Below are positions 32,714-43,060 of a stretch of DNA of 56,818 nt, piece by piece. Position numbers and translations under genes: made by a program. Each line of letters opens with the position of its first letter. Position 1 is the stretch's first letter. The notes under the pieces are model-generated. The model saw nothing but the letters and a program-made list of their open reading frames with translations, made no database searches and was not told the origin of the DNA. The stretch comes from a virus, in IMG/VR virus record IMGVR_UViG_3300042197_002516, positions 1-56,818 of that record; one strand, 5' to 3'.

Positions 32714-33485
32714 TACATTATCTAGTAAAGATAAATTAAAAATTTTAACAGAACTATACGTAGAGCAAAATAAAAGTTTTGCTGATATAGCGGTGATGTT
32801 TGATACTTATCCTAATAAGATTAGACGAGACGCCAAAACATTAGGCTTACCTATACGCAATAAATCTGAGGCTCAAAAAAATGCACTCAATACTGGTAAG
32901 CATAAGCATCCCACAAAAGGAACCCAAAGATCAGAAGAAACAAAAATAAAGATAGGGTCTCAAGTTATGCAAAGTTGGGAGGGGTTGACTGATCAAGAAT
33001 TAGAGACTAGAAAAGAACGGGCTAGACAAAATTGGGACAATATGGATATACAAACCAAACAAAATATACATCAAAAAGCTATAGAAGCAGTAAGACTAAC
33101 TAGTAAAACAGGATCTAAACTAGAGAAGTTCTTACTAAATCAATTAATATCAGATAAGTACGCTGTAGATTTTCATAAAGAGCAATCGTTGGTTAATACA
33201 AAATTACAAATTGACCTGTTCTTGCCTAAGCTTAACATAGCTATAGAGGTTGATGGCCCGTCTCATTTTGAGCCAGTATGGGGTGATCAGTCTTTGCAAA
33301 GAAATATTACCTATGATCAGAAAAAAGAAGGATTAATTACTGGTAAAGGCTGGCATTTAATTCGTATCAAACAAACCAAAGATTTCTCTAAGGCCAGAGC
33401 TTTGAGAATTTATGATCAGCTAATACAATGTATTCGTCAGTGTGAATCGTCTAAAGTTTCCCAAAAAATAAATATTGAGGACTAG
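32688..33485 (+). CDS. Homing-type endonuclease (HTH, NUMOD3, PD-(D/E)XK core)
   Basis: A 265-residue protein. An N-terminal helix-turn-helix (KSFADIAVMFDTYPNKIRRDAKTLGLP, about 29-56) is followed by a NUMOD3-like DNA-binding repeat (KGTQRSEETKIKIGSQVMQSW, 77-97). The C-terminal nuclease core LQIDLFLPKLNIAIEVDGPSHFE has D176, E187, D189 and H193. This is the layout of Vsr-like phage homing endonucleases such as the I-Bth0305I (EDxHD) type. It probably cuts a cognate site in related phages; no intron is visible beside it. The core is related to the nuclease at 16320-16736. Confidence 0.7.
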   Translation: MNKSNPSYSTLSSKDKLKILTELYVEQNKSFADIAVMFDTYPNKIRRDAKTLGLPIRNKSEAQKNALNTGKHKHPTKGTQRSEETKIKIGSQVMQSWEGLTDQELETRKERARQNWDNMDIQTKQNIHQKAIEAVRLTSKTGSKLEKFLLNQLISDKYAVDFHKEQSLVNTKLQIDLFLPKLNIAIEVDGPSHFEPVWGDQSLQRNITYDQKKEGLITGKGWHLIRIKQTKDFSKARALRIYDQLIQCIRQCESSKVSQKINIED

Positions 33486-33491
33486 TTTATT

Positions 33492-34220
33492 ATGGCTAAA
33501 AAAGATAAGAGTCAGGATATTGTGGCTAATGAGACTACTGTTACAGAAGTCAAGGTTCCTAAAGCTACAGACCTAGAATGGACCGATTATGTACTAAGCC
33601 TGTTATCTGATGATGAAAAAATATCGGACAATCCTACTACTGATGGTTTGCGTCGTATTTTTGAAATAGCACTAAATTGTAAAGTTATCTCCTCGACTAC
33701 AACAATCGCCCAGTCTCCTGATCCAAATAATGAAAAAAGAGCCACCGTGGTTCATTCTATAACCTATGCTTTAAACCAAGAGACATCGTCTAGGCCAGAA
33801 TTAAATGTAATCACCGTAGACGGTGCGGCGGATGTTTATTGGGGCAATTGTGATAAGGTTTATCGAAATCATCCCGTGGCCGTTGCTGAAACTAGGGCAG
33901 AAGGCAGAGCGTTACGAAGAGCATTAAAACTACGCAAGGTCGTGGCTGCCGAAGAATTATCTAAGGAAATTGATGATAATCCTGATGCTAATACCGTATC
34001 TAGAATTAGTAATGCTCAAATTAATTTTATTGACATTATGGCTCAAAGACTTAATATAAATGTAAGTAAGTTATTGACCGAAAATCAATTATCTACTGAT
34101 AACATATATAATATATCTCATGATGATGCTGTAAATATTATTAGACTTTTGTCTAAATACCAACAGAATACATCTGAAATATTAGATAACATAGTAGGCT
34201 ATTCTGGAGATTGGAAATAA
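33492..34220 (+). CDS. Candidate ssDNA annealing protein (ERF/Rad52-like)
   Basis: A 242-residue protein. The middle segment TVDGAADVYWGN...HPVAVAETRAEGRALRRALKLRKVVAAEEL carries the AETRA.GRALR signature seen in phage single-strand annealing proteins of the ERF/Rad52 superfamily. ATVVHSITYALN is the preceding strand. The C-terminal 60 residues (ISNAQINFIDIMAQRLN...SHDDAVNIIRLLSK) form a small helical domain. With the RecA-like protein and the Cas4-like exonuclease it would complete a recombination set. The assignment rests on pattern, not alignment. Confidence 0.5.
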   Translation: MAKKDKSQDIVANETTVTEVKVPKATDLEWTDYVLSLLSDDEKISDNPTTDGLRRIFEIALNCKVISSTTTIAQSPDPNNEKRATVVHSITYALNQETSSRPELNVITVDGAADVYWGNCDKVYRNHPVAVAETRAEGRALRRALKLRKVVAAEELSKEIDDNPDANTVSRISNAQINFIDIMAQRLNINVSKLLTENQLSTDNIYNISHDDAVNIIRLLSKYQQNTSEILDNIVGYSGDWK

Positions 34221-34222
34221 TT

Positions 34223-34549
34223 ATGAAAGTACTATATAAAGCTAGTGATAAGTTAACATTTGAATTAGAGGGTGCTGGACAAAAAGAAATTTTTAAAGAG
34301 CTAGCTATAATTCAGGAGATTTTTGCTGAAGAGGCTTGCGGGTTGTGTGGTAAACATAATCTAAAGTTTGTAGTCAGAAACGTAGAAGGTAATGACTACT
34401 ATGAAATTAGATGTTCTGACTGTGGTGCCATTTTAGCTTTTGGACAGCATAAAAAGGGAGGAACACTATTTCCTAAACGCAAAGATGACGATGGTAATGC
34501 TATACCAAATAAAGGATGGCATAAGTGGACAAATAAAGAAAAAAAATAA
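34223..34549 (+). CDS. Zinc-ribbon phage protein
   Basis: A 108-residue protein starting at 34223, two bases after the previous stop. Two CxxC pairs (CGLCGKHNLKFVVR and CSDCGAILAFGQH) form a zinc ribbon. The basic C-terminus (GTLFPKRKDDDG...GWHKWTN) is typical of a family found beside phage annealing or recombination proteins. It is probably a DNA-binding accessory of the gene before it. It ends 6 bases from the convergent minus-strand gene. Confidence 0.6.
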   Translation: MKVLYKASDKLTFELEGAGQKEIFKELAIIQEIFAEEACGLCGKHNLKFVVRNVEGNDYYEIRCSDCGAILAFGQHKKGGTLFPKRKDDDGNAIPNKGWHKWTNKEKK

Positions 34550-34555
34550 TCTCTA

Positions 34556-34933
34556 TTATATTCCCCATTTGCCTACAGGACATGATGCCTTAGATAACGC
34601 TAATTTATTTATAAATTGGCGTTGTTTACTTAAAAAACAACCACATTTGTCGCAAACGCTTTGCTTAGAATTAAAGAATTCACAAGAGTTACAAATATTT
34701 AGTCTCTTTAGTATCTGATCGTTTGTACATAATTCTTGATTATCTGAGCTTCCGGAAATAGAAGCACTATTTTGTGTGTGTTCTATACTGAAAGCCATAC
34801 TAGTAGGACATACTAGTATAGGATAATTACTATCATAAGATACTACTTTAGTTTCGCATTTTTCGCAATAGTATAGTCCATACTCGATCTCTATAAATTG
34901 ACATAAATCAGCTTTATTTAGTTCCATATTCAT
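34556..34933 (-). CDS. Cys-rich zinc-binding protein
   Basis: A 125-residue protein, minus strand. I choose the ATG at 34933, which has GGGAG upstream inside the previous gene. An N-terminal zinc site (YYCEKCETK... and VCPTSMAF) is followed after a Ser/Asn linker by a second one (NICNSCEFF..., VCDKCGCFL) and the ending ASCPVGKWG. The CxxC...CxxCxC...CPxGKW pattern is a small conserved phage protein usually at the end of structural operons. It overlaps the 2711-residue gene by 20 bases. Role unknown. Confidence 0.65.
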   Translation of the reverse strand: MNMELNKADLCQFIEIEYGLYYCEKCETKVVSYDSNYPILVCPTSMAFSIEHTQNSASISGSSDNQELCTNDQILKRLNICNSCEFFNSKQSVCDKCGCFLSKQRQFINKLALSKASCPVGKWGI

Positions 34934-37900
34934 AAGGAATAAGCTCCCAAGGGAAATAACTAGACATAAATTTCCCTTTATTTTCGATTTTATCAACACT
35001 ACCATAAAAACTTCTAAAAATCATTTCGTTTTGTAGTTTAAAAAAATCTGGTAACTCTGTATATTCTAAATTATTATTAGCATTTTTTTGTAAACTAATC
35101 CAATAATATAGATTATTATTTATTGTTCCTAAACGTCCCACAGAATCTATCTCTAGTGGTATTAAAGGATTTGCGGCAGAACTTGCTCTGTATCCTGCTC
35201 TAGAACCATATCTATAAACGGTACTTAATAAATCACATCCTCTTAATTGCCTTGGTATACGCTTAAATATAACTTCTATACTATTAGTAGTCGTAAGATT
35301 AAGCAAATTACCTACTCTAGTTGGCTTTCCTCTTCTATTTCCTGTACCTTCACTAGTTATATCAGATATCAATCCATTACCAGCAGGACTCCCGGTATCT
35401 GTAAAACATTTAATATATCCAGGAGCAGCGTTGATATCTGACGATTTATCATCTCCTAAAAGTGTTGGATTAGGCATTTCATAATAAGGAACAGGTACCA
35501 AATAAGTCTCTATTGAATGTACTGTTAATTCGTCATTAGGAATACCGCTGATAATTTCATCTCCATTTATATTAAACCATCTTTCTATTATTATAGTCTT
35601 CCAATCTTTGATATTTGAATTAAATTGTTGTTCAAAAGTTGTTTTTTGTCTATCTATATCTAACTGTGGAATAGTATACTTATAAGAGTTAAATTTAGAG
35701 CCGTCAAATTTTTCCGGACCCGAATCACCTATAGACTCGTTCCTAGCAAAGTCTGGACAAATATTATTACTGATTCGCAGGCCTTTAAATAATGGCAGAG
35801 CTTCTACACAAGAATACTCAGTAGATATTAATATTTTTGGATTACTAGCAAAATCACAAATGCATCCTTGAGAAGGATCTATATTTATCATATAATGATC
35901 TTGATTAATTTTCTTATAATCAATTAAATAATGACCATTATCTGTGGTAATTACAGGTTCTAATTTAGGTAAAATTCCGGTATTAGCATATTTAGGATGG
36001 TCTACTCTTAAAGTATGTGTAGGTATATAATCTCGTGTAATAATTGTATTTTTATTCTTAAAAATTTTAACTGGATCAGAATCTGCTGTAACTGGTTTAA
36101 TTGTTATATAATATTTATTTTCGTATATAATCTCCCCATTAGCACTACCATTCTGTTGAGTATCCGGATCTATATATGTAACATTAGCAGAGGGTAAAGT
36201 TTGAGTATTTAATACTGTTAGGATACTGTGTCTTTCTTTATATAATCTATCTAATGCTCTGCTAGTTCTTAAAATATAACATTGATTTGGATTAGAAGGA
36301 TTGCGACTATGACAATCTCCTTTGTCTTTTATTTTTTTAGATAATTTATCCAAATGCATTGCTATATATTTAATTTTTTTAGAATTTATTATATCAGTTG
36401 TAAAGTTTTCATCACCTGTTTTACTCTCCAATTCGGCATCATATGAATCGTTATCTATAGTTAGGATTCTTTGTTTTAAATTATTAAAATCTGTATTATC
36501 TAATGGTTTAATTGGAATATATTCTACATAATCATTTTCTATTTCTAGTACCCCATATAAGCCAGATAAAGAACTATCATTAAATGATGGTAATTTAATA
36601 TACATAAAATCTTGTACATCTTCATTCGTATTAGATGTAGAGAATCTAAGTTGTTGTTGTAACTGATAAACTATCTCTGATTCTACAGAAGTTCTCTGTC
36701 CTCTATATCTGGCGTTAGCTGTATCAGCAATAACCACATTCGGATCAGAATCAAATATACTGTTCTGTAGTACATCAGCAGAATAAGCAAAACCATGTAC
36801 TCCTCCTGTAACGCCAGATGCTGGAATGAGGTCTAATTTATCATTATATGTCCAAAATTTAATAGTATTAAATTTAATTTTATCATTTATACTATTATTA
36901 AAAATTTGATAAATATTTTTTAGTTTATTAAAAGATATATTGTTATATAAATAATTTTTACTAATAAAAGGAGATATATCACCATAAGAACCAGTGCTGT
37001 GTGCTGGTGCTATAATATCGTAAGAACTACTGTTGCTACTATAATTGCTATTTTTATCCAATCCCCAAGTATTATATATAGCAGCAGTATTATCTAATGA
37101 TGTAGGATTATTCTTATATACAAAAAATATCTTATTGCCTAGAGACGGAGAGAGTCTATCGTTTTTTCCTACACCAGTGCTTAGAATTAATACCGATACT
37201 AGTTTATTTTTTTTATAAATTAAAGCTTTATTAATTATAGATACTCTTAAAATTTCTGTACTATCATCGGGTTCTTTAGTATTACTTTCGGTATATAGTT
37301 CTATTGTGTCTCCAATAGAAAAAATATCATACGGGATTCTACTGTCTATAGCTATAACTTTAGCATCAAGCATATCTCCGTACAAACTATTGCTAAAAAA
37401 ATCATTACCATATCTAATATGACTATTAATCAAACCTAGTGGTAAAGCATGTTTGAGATCTCCATAATTATTTTGTGTTCTCCAAGCATTGTCATTTGAT
37501 ATTCTCTCCTGTTCCGTAGCATTAGGTGCAAGTTTTGGTTTATCTTTGATCCTAATCCAAGAACCTTTTTGTACTATGTATACACCTGTTTCGTCCGGAC
37601 ACTGGGTAGTTGCACCAGCGGCCGAAACAAATGAGGCGTAAACTAAATCTCCTTCTTGACATAATACATCTGATATAATAGCTGGCGCTCCTGTAAGAGT
37701 AGTTCCACAAATAGGTTGAATATATTTATATAATGAATTATCTACAAAAAAATTAATATCGCTAATAATAGAAAATTTAAATGTAGAAATACTATCACAA
37801 AAATTTCGACGTACCCTAACAAAATTATAACGATTAGGTTTTAATATAGGCATATTACTATACTTAAAAATAGTAGCTTCTAAAGAATGCCATAAGTCTT

Positions 37901-40900
37901 GTGGTTTTCTAAAATTAATTAATACTTTTTCTGGAGAACCAAAAGGATACTTCATAAATGATGGAAAATAAATTTGCCTACCAGCATCCTGCATCCCCGC
38001 TATAAAGCTTAATTCTTGTAGATAATTAAATAGAATTTGATATCCAGGAGAATTGATTGCGGTATCCAAAGCTACTCCTATACCAGCTAATCCAAACCCA
38101 GCCATCATGCCTGCTCCTACAGCTATAGAAGCTAGTATGTTTACTATAGCATAAGTAGGAAAGTCGGGATTTTGTAACATCAGTCCCTGATTTATATCAT
38201 CAGGCTTACCGGTGTAGCAATAAGATGAATCAGCAATTAAAGTTCTAGGAGCATTAATATTAGCTAAAGGTAAAAGAGCTTTATGATTAGTTAGATCAGC
38301 AATATAGCTATTGCCCGGATAAGATGGATCTTTACCATAATCAATCAAAGATAAAATATCACAGTTTCCATAAGAATCCAAAGAAGGATTAGAATAAGGT
38401 ACAAATTTTTCTGTATCTCCTACGTGCAGAATCAGCTCCCAGCTACATAAAGAATTAAATATATCTGAGCTTTTTTGTTTATTTTCAGCATCCTCTATAC
38501 CCGCTAAATATTGACTATTAATTATATTATCCTGTACACTCATATCATCTTCTTCATCTACAACTATTATGGTTAATTTAAATTCAGTAGATCCTTTTAG
38601 ATCTCTGCCTCTCTGAGCTTTGGTGCTTGTATCAGGAGGAGAGTATCCTTTAAACAATGTATCGGCTGCTAGTTTAGATAAAGTATTATTATTAATATTA
38701 ATTTTATTATATTTCATAATAGAAGTATAAAAACAAGCTTGTCTGTCAGAATAATTAATAGCAGCATTAGACGGATTGACTTCATCAGACGATGTAATAA
38801 TTTTCTGCTTGGATGCAAATAAGGATGTTGGAAATGTAGTATCTATATTAGATAGTCCACTGCCCGACATAGCTACTAAAATAGGTCCTAGTACAGAGTC
38901 CAATATGCTAGATGGTGCTGGGCACTGCTGTATATTATGATCGTATAATACATTATATTTGGGAGCATTATCTGAAAACTTAATACTAAAATTATATTTA
39001 TTATTCTGTATATGTTCTTGATTAAGTAAGATTATACAGTCTGCGGGATTTTGATGAACTGCACCCAGTCCCGATCCTCCATGAGTATCTATAGTTGCTT
39101 GTATATAATCGGATAATCCAGAAATAGCGATACCGTCTGTTATGGGTCCGCTACTTCTATATTGTTTTTTAGAACCGTCACTACGAATATCAGCGTAAGT
39201 TGTGGTTCTGGGAGGCACAGAACTATCTATAAAATTAAAAGAGTCAATTCTGATGGGATTTCTTGGAGGTTTATTCTTGGCTAAAGCCATGTCTTGTTCG
39301 TCCATTCCTGCCGTCTCTTCTGGAGGAGGACTTCTATCTTCTACTATTTTGGGCGCCGGTAAAATGTCTAGTCTAACTATTAGATTTTTAGTATTAACAT
39401 AATTTAAAAAATTAAGTTTAACTTCTACATTTTTTATACCAAAATTATTAACTCTCGGAATTCTGATAGTAGTTCTGCCATCAGGAGAAACAATATTTTC
39501 TGGTAAAGAATACGGTCCAGTAACAGCAAAAGAATATCTATACACACCATCATCCTGATATGTATCAAATTCATCATTACGTATTGGTAAATTATTAGAA
39601 GCTATTTTCTCTATTCCTTTGGGTTGACCAGCCGCTAAATATCTATAGGCGTGATTAGAACGATTATGACTATCTATATCAGCATACTCCTTATTTAATT
39701 GATTTTTATTATACATTTCATTAGGAGTATCTCCTTCTCCTCCTATTATACACCCAGCATCCCATTGCACACCGTCACTAATACCTAGTACGATAGAACT
39801 AGAAAATTCTTTTGTTTTTATAAAAGTATCCGCAGCACTACTACCTAGTATGATGCCTCCAGAGGATAATCTCTGTAATTTAGGTCCAACAAAACTAAAA
39901 GAATCTCTAGCACCAGGATTAAATTTTAATATGCTACTACGATTAGCATGTATACTATATCCTGGACTATTATGTCCTATCCACCCGCTAGTAGGATGGA
40001 AAACCCCCTTAGTAAAAGTTAATACTCCTCCAGTGGTAGCTGGTAAAGCTTTTTGATAACACATTTTATGAGTAGACTGATTACCTACTGGTAAGCCTTG
40101 TGCAGTATTTATATACGATAAATTATGGCCTGTGATTTTAGGTAATAATTTAAATTGCTGAGATACTATTTGTCCGCTATAGGGTACGATTGGATCCGTG
40201 GGCAATTCTAATCCTGACACTCTAGGTATAGCATATTGATTTAAAAAATTAGTATCATACCCTCCATATGTTTTAATAGGAGGAGCAAAGTCCGTGCTAA
40301 TAACAGGAAAAATAAATTCTATAAAGTCAGTTTCTATAAATTTTGACAGAGTAGTATCGTATAAGTATTTGTATAATGTAAAGCCTGCTGGAGATTTATT
40401 GTATCTGGTATATCGTAATACATTTTGCCTATTGACTCCGGTTTCATTAGTCCCAGCACCTGTTATTATCGAAGCTTTTCTTCCCACTATTGATGGTTCA
40501 TATAAACTTAAGCAATTAGCGCATTCTGGTCTATCAGAACGAATTTTTTCTAGTATAATAGAATGTATTTTAATAATAGTATTATTTGGCTTATATACTA
40601 ATGCAAAATTTGTATCATCCGCATATATTTTATTTGATTTAATATTAAATTTATAATTAGCATTAAGATTAGTTACTTCTTGTTGTGGTACACTAAATCT
40701 ACCAACGGTAGAAAGACCCAAAAACTCTTTCACTAACATATTAGTATTTATGGGCCAAAATACTCCTCCTATATTGCTGATAGCGAATCTATCGAATGTA
40801 GGACAGTGTACTCGCAGATTGTCCTTATTTAGATATAATGCAGTAAATTCAGGACTAGTTGTTATATTTGGAGGAGCTATCCATGTATTTGTATCTCTAT

Positions 40901-43049
40901 CAAAATATTTGCCTTTATTATCGGCGTTGTCTGTTAAATCGGGATTCCTCAGCGTCTTTGTGCCTCTTTTATCTCCTCCATCTACTACATATATTGTGCG
41001 TGGTTTAATAAAAGAACCGAATGGAGTAATAACCTGACATTGAATAACAAAAATACCAGTATCAGAAACAATCAGCTCCGGTTCTGCTAAATCAGAAGTG
41101 TCTGTAGCTGTACTACTTGAGTCTCTAGGATTTTTAAATTTTGCTTTTGGACCGCTTAATTGTGACCATAAATATGTAATTTTAGGACCTAAATATTTTT
41201 CTGGTAAAAAATAAGTTTCATTAATTCTGGTTTTTGGTTCGTATGATACTGCCGCTAATGGGATAGTAGCAGAAACTGATGGACTTAAAACCTCGGAGGA
41301 TGTATTATATGTTTGATATATATATGTATTGTTATTAGCAGGAAGCTCTAGTACTTGATTATTATTTGTATAATCTTTATCTATATAACCACCAGAAGTT
41401 AATCTTGGTAAAAACTCTGTTTTGTCTATTCCCGGAAATTCTGCTTTAACAGCATCGTATAAAGGGATAGTATCTATTACAGCCCCTCCAGTTATAAGAT
41501 TTATATTAGACTTATTATCTCCTATATCGGTAGATATGGTATTGGTATCAAATTTTATGTCTTGATTATTAAAAACTATAGTGTTTGTTGTTCCTTTTGG
41601 ACATAGAGTTGTAGTAACTTGTGTGACTACAATGCCAGTATTATCAATTTTTATTCCTGCTTTTTTAGATAAAATAGTATCCGCAGAAATCTGTAATGAT
41701 GCACCATATTTCTGTAATAATTTAACAAATAATTGTTTTTTAGACGTCACTAAGTTATTATTAAAAGAATATGGAGATGGTTTAGTATCTAAAAATAAAC
41801 TATTATTAGGAGATAAATTAGTTGTTGTGGGATTTTTTGTAATAGTTTGTAATTTCTCGCTAATTCGTTGAGTATATGTTTTTAATAAATCTATTTCAGT
41901 ATCGATAGAAGTGCTTGCTTCTTGTGCTAGAATATATTCATTGATTAGTAATTTAATTTCTATATGATCCATTGCATTTATAGCAAAATCAGAAATAAAA
42001 GGACTACTACTAAATAAATGAGCTAATTTTTTAAAACATCTAGATCTACTTAGTTTTAATTTTGGATTAATAGTACGAATCTCATCCAAAGTAAAGATTC
42101 TATATAGTTGAGTATAATAATTATATAAACCAGCTGATATATAAGACTTCGAAGGTATTCCTATTGCACTTAATTTAGTTTTTTCAGCATCATTTCCATA
42201 GAAACAAAACATATCACCATTCGGTATCCATAGATGTACTTTATATGATCCTAAATTAATATCTGCTGTATCTAATAAAAACATAGGATTAGTACCAAGA
42301 GAAGATAACGGTATTAATGAGGGTACTGTACCTCTGTGTTCCAATGTTCCTCTGTCATTAAATGAACTAGGACGTTCTAGTACTGGCATTAAAAAATGCT
42401 CATCTATTTTTATAAAGGTCTGTCCGGGTCTAGTTGCTGTGGTTACTCTGGAACCAATAGGAATATCTTGATAATATGCCGCTTCTCCCAAAACTAAACT
42501 TGCTTGAATAGGATTGATAGTTGGGCCTGATGATGGAGTAGACGGAGAACTTGGTGGAGTAGCTGGTGATGATGGTGTTCCTCCAGTAGCGGGACCTACT
42601 ATTTTTACCCAGGCTAATATTCCATAATATAAAGCATTAACATTATTAGGTCTGTTTAATATCCAATCAACTACCATATCTCCATTACTAGCGGACAGTG
42701 TTTTAAAAGACGGCTTAAACTTATAAAAATTTTCTATACCTAAGCTCCCAGAAGTTAGTAGGGTATTACTATTAGCAAAACTACCATCCGATGATAATAC
42801 CTTATTATCTATATAAGTATCGTCTTTGACTAATATGGGCAGCCATGTATATTTAGGAGGATTAGGATATTGGGCGGTAAATAAAGTATTTAAATTATCA
42901 AATTTAGAGTTTATTGGATACGACAAATTGTCAGCAAAAGATATACTAGAAGCATTATCTGGTATGGTATATGGTAATAAGTCTTCTAGTAATGATCCAT
43001 TTAAAATAGAACAATTATTACTAGTGTCTAATATTCTATTATTAATCAT
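34914..43049 (-). CDS. Giant virion/tail-associated protein (2711 residues)
   Basis: A 2711-residue protein, AAGGA before its ATG. After about 150 residues comes a Pro/Ser/Thr linker (152-180). A PKD-like immunoglobulin domain lies at roughly 600-690 (KITYLWSQLSGPKAKF...VSDTGIFVIQCQV). A glycine-rich hydrophobic stretch at about 1633-1666 (VNILASIAVGAGMMAGFGLAGIGVAL) could enter a membrane. The remainder is Asn/Ser/Tyr-rich beta sequence typical of tail fibres or baseplate rims. A tail or baseplate role is inferred from size, composition and neighbours. Confidence 0.6.
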   Translation of the reverse strand: MINNRILDTSNNCSILNGSLLEDLLPYTIPDNASSISFADNLSYPINSKFDNLNTLFTAQYPNPPKYTWLPILVKDDTYIDNKVLSSDGSFANSNTLLTSGSLGIENFYKFKPSFKTLSASNGDMVVDWILNRPNNVNALYYGILAWVKIVGPATGGTPSSPATPPSSPSTPSSGPTINPIQASLVLGEAAYYQDIPIGSRVTTATRPGQTFIKIDEHFLMPVLERPSSFNDRGTLEHRGTVPSLIPLSSLGTNPMFLLDTADINLGSYKVHLWIPNGDMFCFYGNDAEKTKLSAIGIPSKSYISAGLYNYYTQLYRIFTLDEIRTINPKLKLSRSRCFKKLAHLFSSSPFISDFAINAMDHIEIKLLINEYILAQEASTSIDTEIDLLKTYTQRISEKLQTITKNPTTTNLSPNNSLFLDTKPSPYSFNNNLVTSKKQLFVKLLQKYGASLQISADTILSKKAGIKIDNTGIVVTQVTTTLCPKGTTNTIVFNNQDIKFDTNTISTDIGDNKSNINLITGGAVIDTIPLYDAVKAEFPGIDKTEFLPRLTSGGYIDKDYTNNNQVLELPANNNTYIYQTYNTSSEVLSPSVSATIPLAAVSYEPKTRINETYFLPEKYLGPKITYLWSQLSGPKAKFKNPRDSSSTATDTSDLAEPELIVSDTGIFVIQCQVITPFGSFIKPRTIYVVDGGDKRGTKTLRNPDLTDNADNKGKYFDRDTNTWIAPPNITTSPEFTALYLNKDNLRVHCPTFDRFAISNIGGVFWPINTNMLVKEFLGLSTVGRFSVPQQEVTNLNANYKFNIKSNKIYADDTNFALVYKPNNTIIKIHSIILEKIRSDRPECANCLSLYEPSIVGRKASIITGAGTNETGVNRQNVLRYTRYNKSPAGFTLYKYLYDTTLSKFIETDFIEFIFPVISTDFAPPIKTYGGYDTNFLNQYAIPRVSGLELPTDPIVPYSGQIVSQQFKLLPKITGHNLSYINTAQGLPVGNQSTHKMCYQKALPATTGGVLTFTKGVFHPTSGWIGHNSPGYSIHANRSSILKFNPGARDSFSFVGPKLQRLSSGGIILGSSAADTFIKTKEFSSSIVLGISDGVQWDAGCIIGGEGDTPNEMYNKNQLNKEYADIDSHNRSNHAYRYLAAGQPKGIEKIASNNLPIRNDEFDTYQDDGVYRYSFAVTGPYSLPENIVSPDGRTTIRIPRVNNFGIKNVEVKLNFLNYVNTKNLIVRLDILPAPKIVEDRSPPPEETAGMDEQDMALAKNKPPRNPIRIDSFNFIDSSVPPRTTTYADIRSDGSKKQYRSSGPITDGIAISGLSDYIQATIDTHGGSGLGAVHQNPADCIILLNQEHIQNNKYNFSIKFSDNAPKYNVLYDHNIQQCPAPSSILDSVLGPILVAMSGSGLSNIDTTFPTSLFASKQKIITSSDEVNPSNAAINYSDRQACFYTSIMKYNKININNNTLSKLAADTLFKGYSPPDTSTKAQRGRDLKGSTEFKLTIIVVDEEDDMSVQDNIINSQYLAGIEDAENKQKSSDIFNSLCSWELILHVGDTEKFVPYSNPSLDSYGNCDILSLIDYGKDPSYPGNSYIADLTNHKALLPLANINAPRTLIADSSYCYTGKPDDINQGLMLQNPDFPTYAIVNILASIAVGAGMMAGFGLAGIGVALDTAINSPGYQILFNYLQELSFIAGMQDAGRQIYFPSFMKYPFGSPEKVLINFRKPQDLWHSLEATIFKYSNMPILKPNRYNFVRVRRNFCDSISTFKFSIISDINFFVDNSLYKYIQPICGTTLTGAPAIISDVLCQEGDLVYASFVSAAGATTQCPDETGVYIVQKGSWIRIKDKPKLAPNATEQERISNDNAWRTQNNYGDLKHALPLGLINSHIRYGNDFFSNSLYGDMLDAKVIAIDSRIPYDIFSIGDTIELYTESNTKEPDDSTEILRVSIINKALIYKKNKLVSVLILSTGVGKNDRLSPSLGNKIFFVYKNNPTSLDNTAAIYNTWGLDKNSNYSSNSSSYDIIAPAHSTGSYGDISPFISKNYLYNNISFNKLKNIYQIFNNSINDKIKFNTIKFWTYNDKLDLIPASGVTGGVHGFAYSADVLQNSIFDSDPNVVIADTANARYRGQRTSVESEIVYQLQQQLRFSTSNTNEDVQDFMYIKLPSFNDSSLSGLYGVLEIENDYVEYIPIKPLDNTDFNNLKQRILTIDNDSYDAELESKTGDENFTTDIINSKKIKYIAMHLDKLSKKIKDKGDCHSRNPSNPNQCYILRTSRALDRLYKERHSILTVLNTQTLPSANVTYIDPDTQQNGSANGEIIYENKYYITIKPVTADSDPVKIFKNKNTIITRDYIPTHTLRVDHPKYANTGILPKLEPVITTDNGHYLIDYKKINQDHYMINIDPSQGCICDFASNPKILISTEYSCVEALPLFKGLRISNNICPDFARNESIGDSGPEKFDGSKFNSYKYTIPQLDIDRQKTTFEQQFNSNIKDWKTIIIERWFNINGDEIISGIPNDELTVHSIETYLVPVPYYEMPNPTLLGDDKSSDINAAPGYIKCFTDTGSPAGNGLISDITSEGTGNRRGKPTRVGNLLNLTTTNSIEVIFKRIPRQLRGCDLLSTVYRYGSRAGYRASSAANPLIPLEIDSVGRLGTINNNLYYWISLQKNANNNLEYTELPDFFKLQNEMIFRSFYGSVDKIENKGKFMSSYFPWELIPYEYGTK

Positions 43050-43060
43050 AGGTAATATAA

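Noticed and set aside
34550-34555. Bidirectional terminator expected between the convergent operons
   Set aside because: Only 6 bases separate the two stops and no stem-loop with flanking T/A runs is seen nearby; only an A/T-rich run is present.
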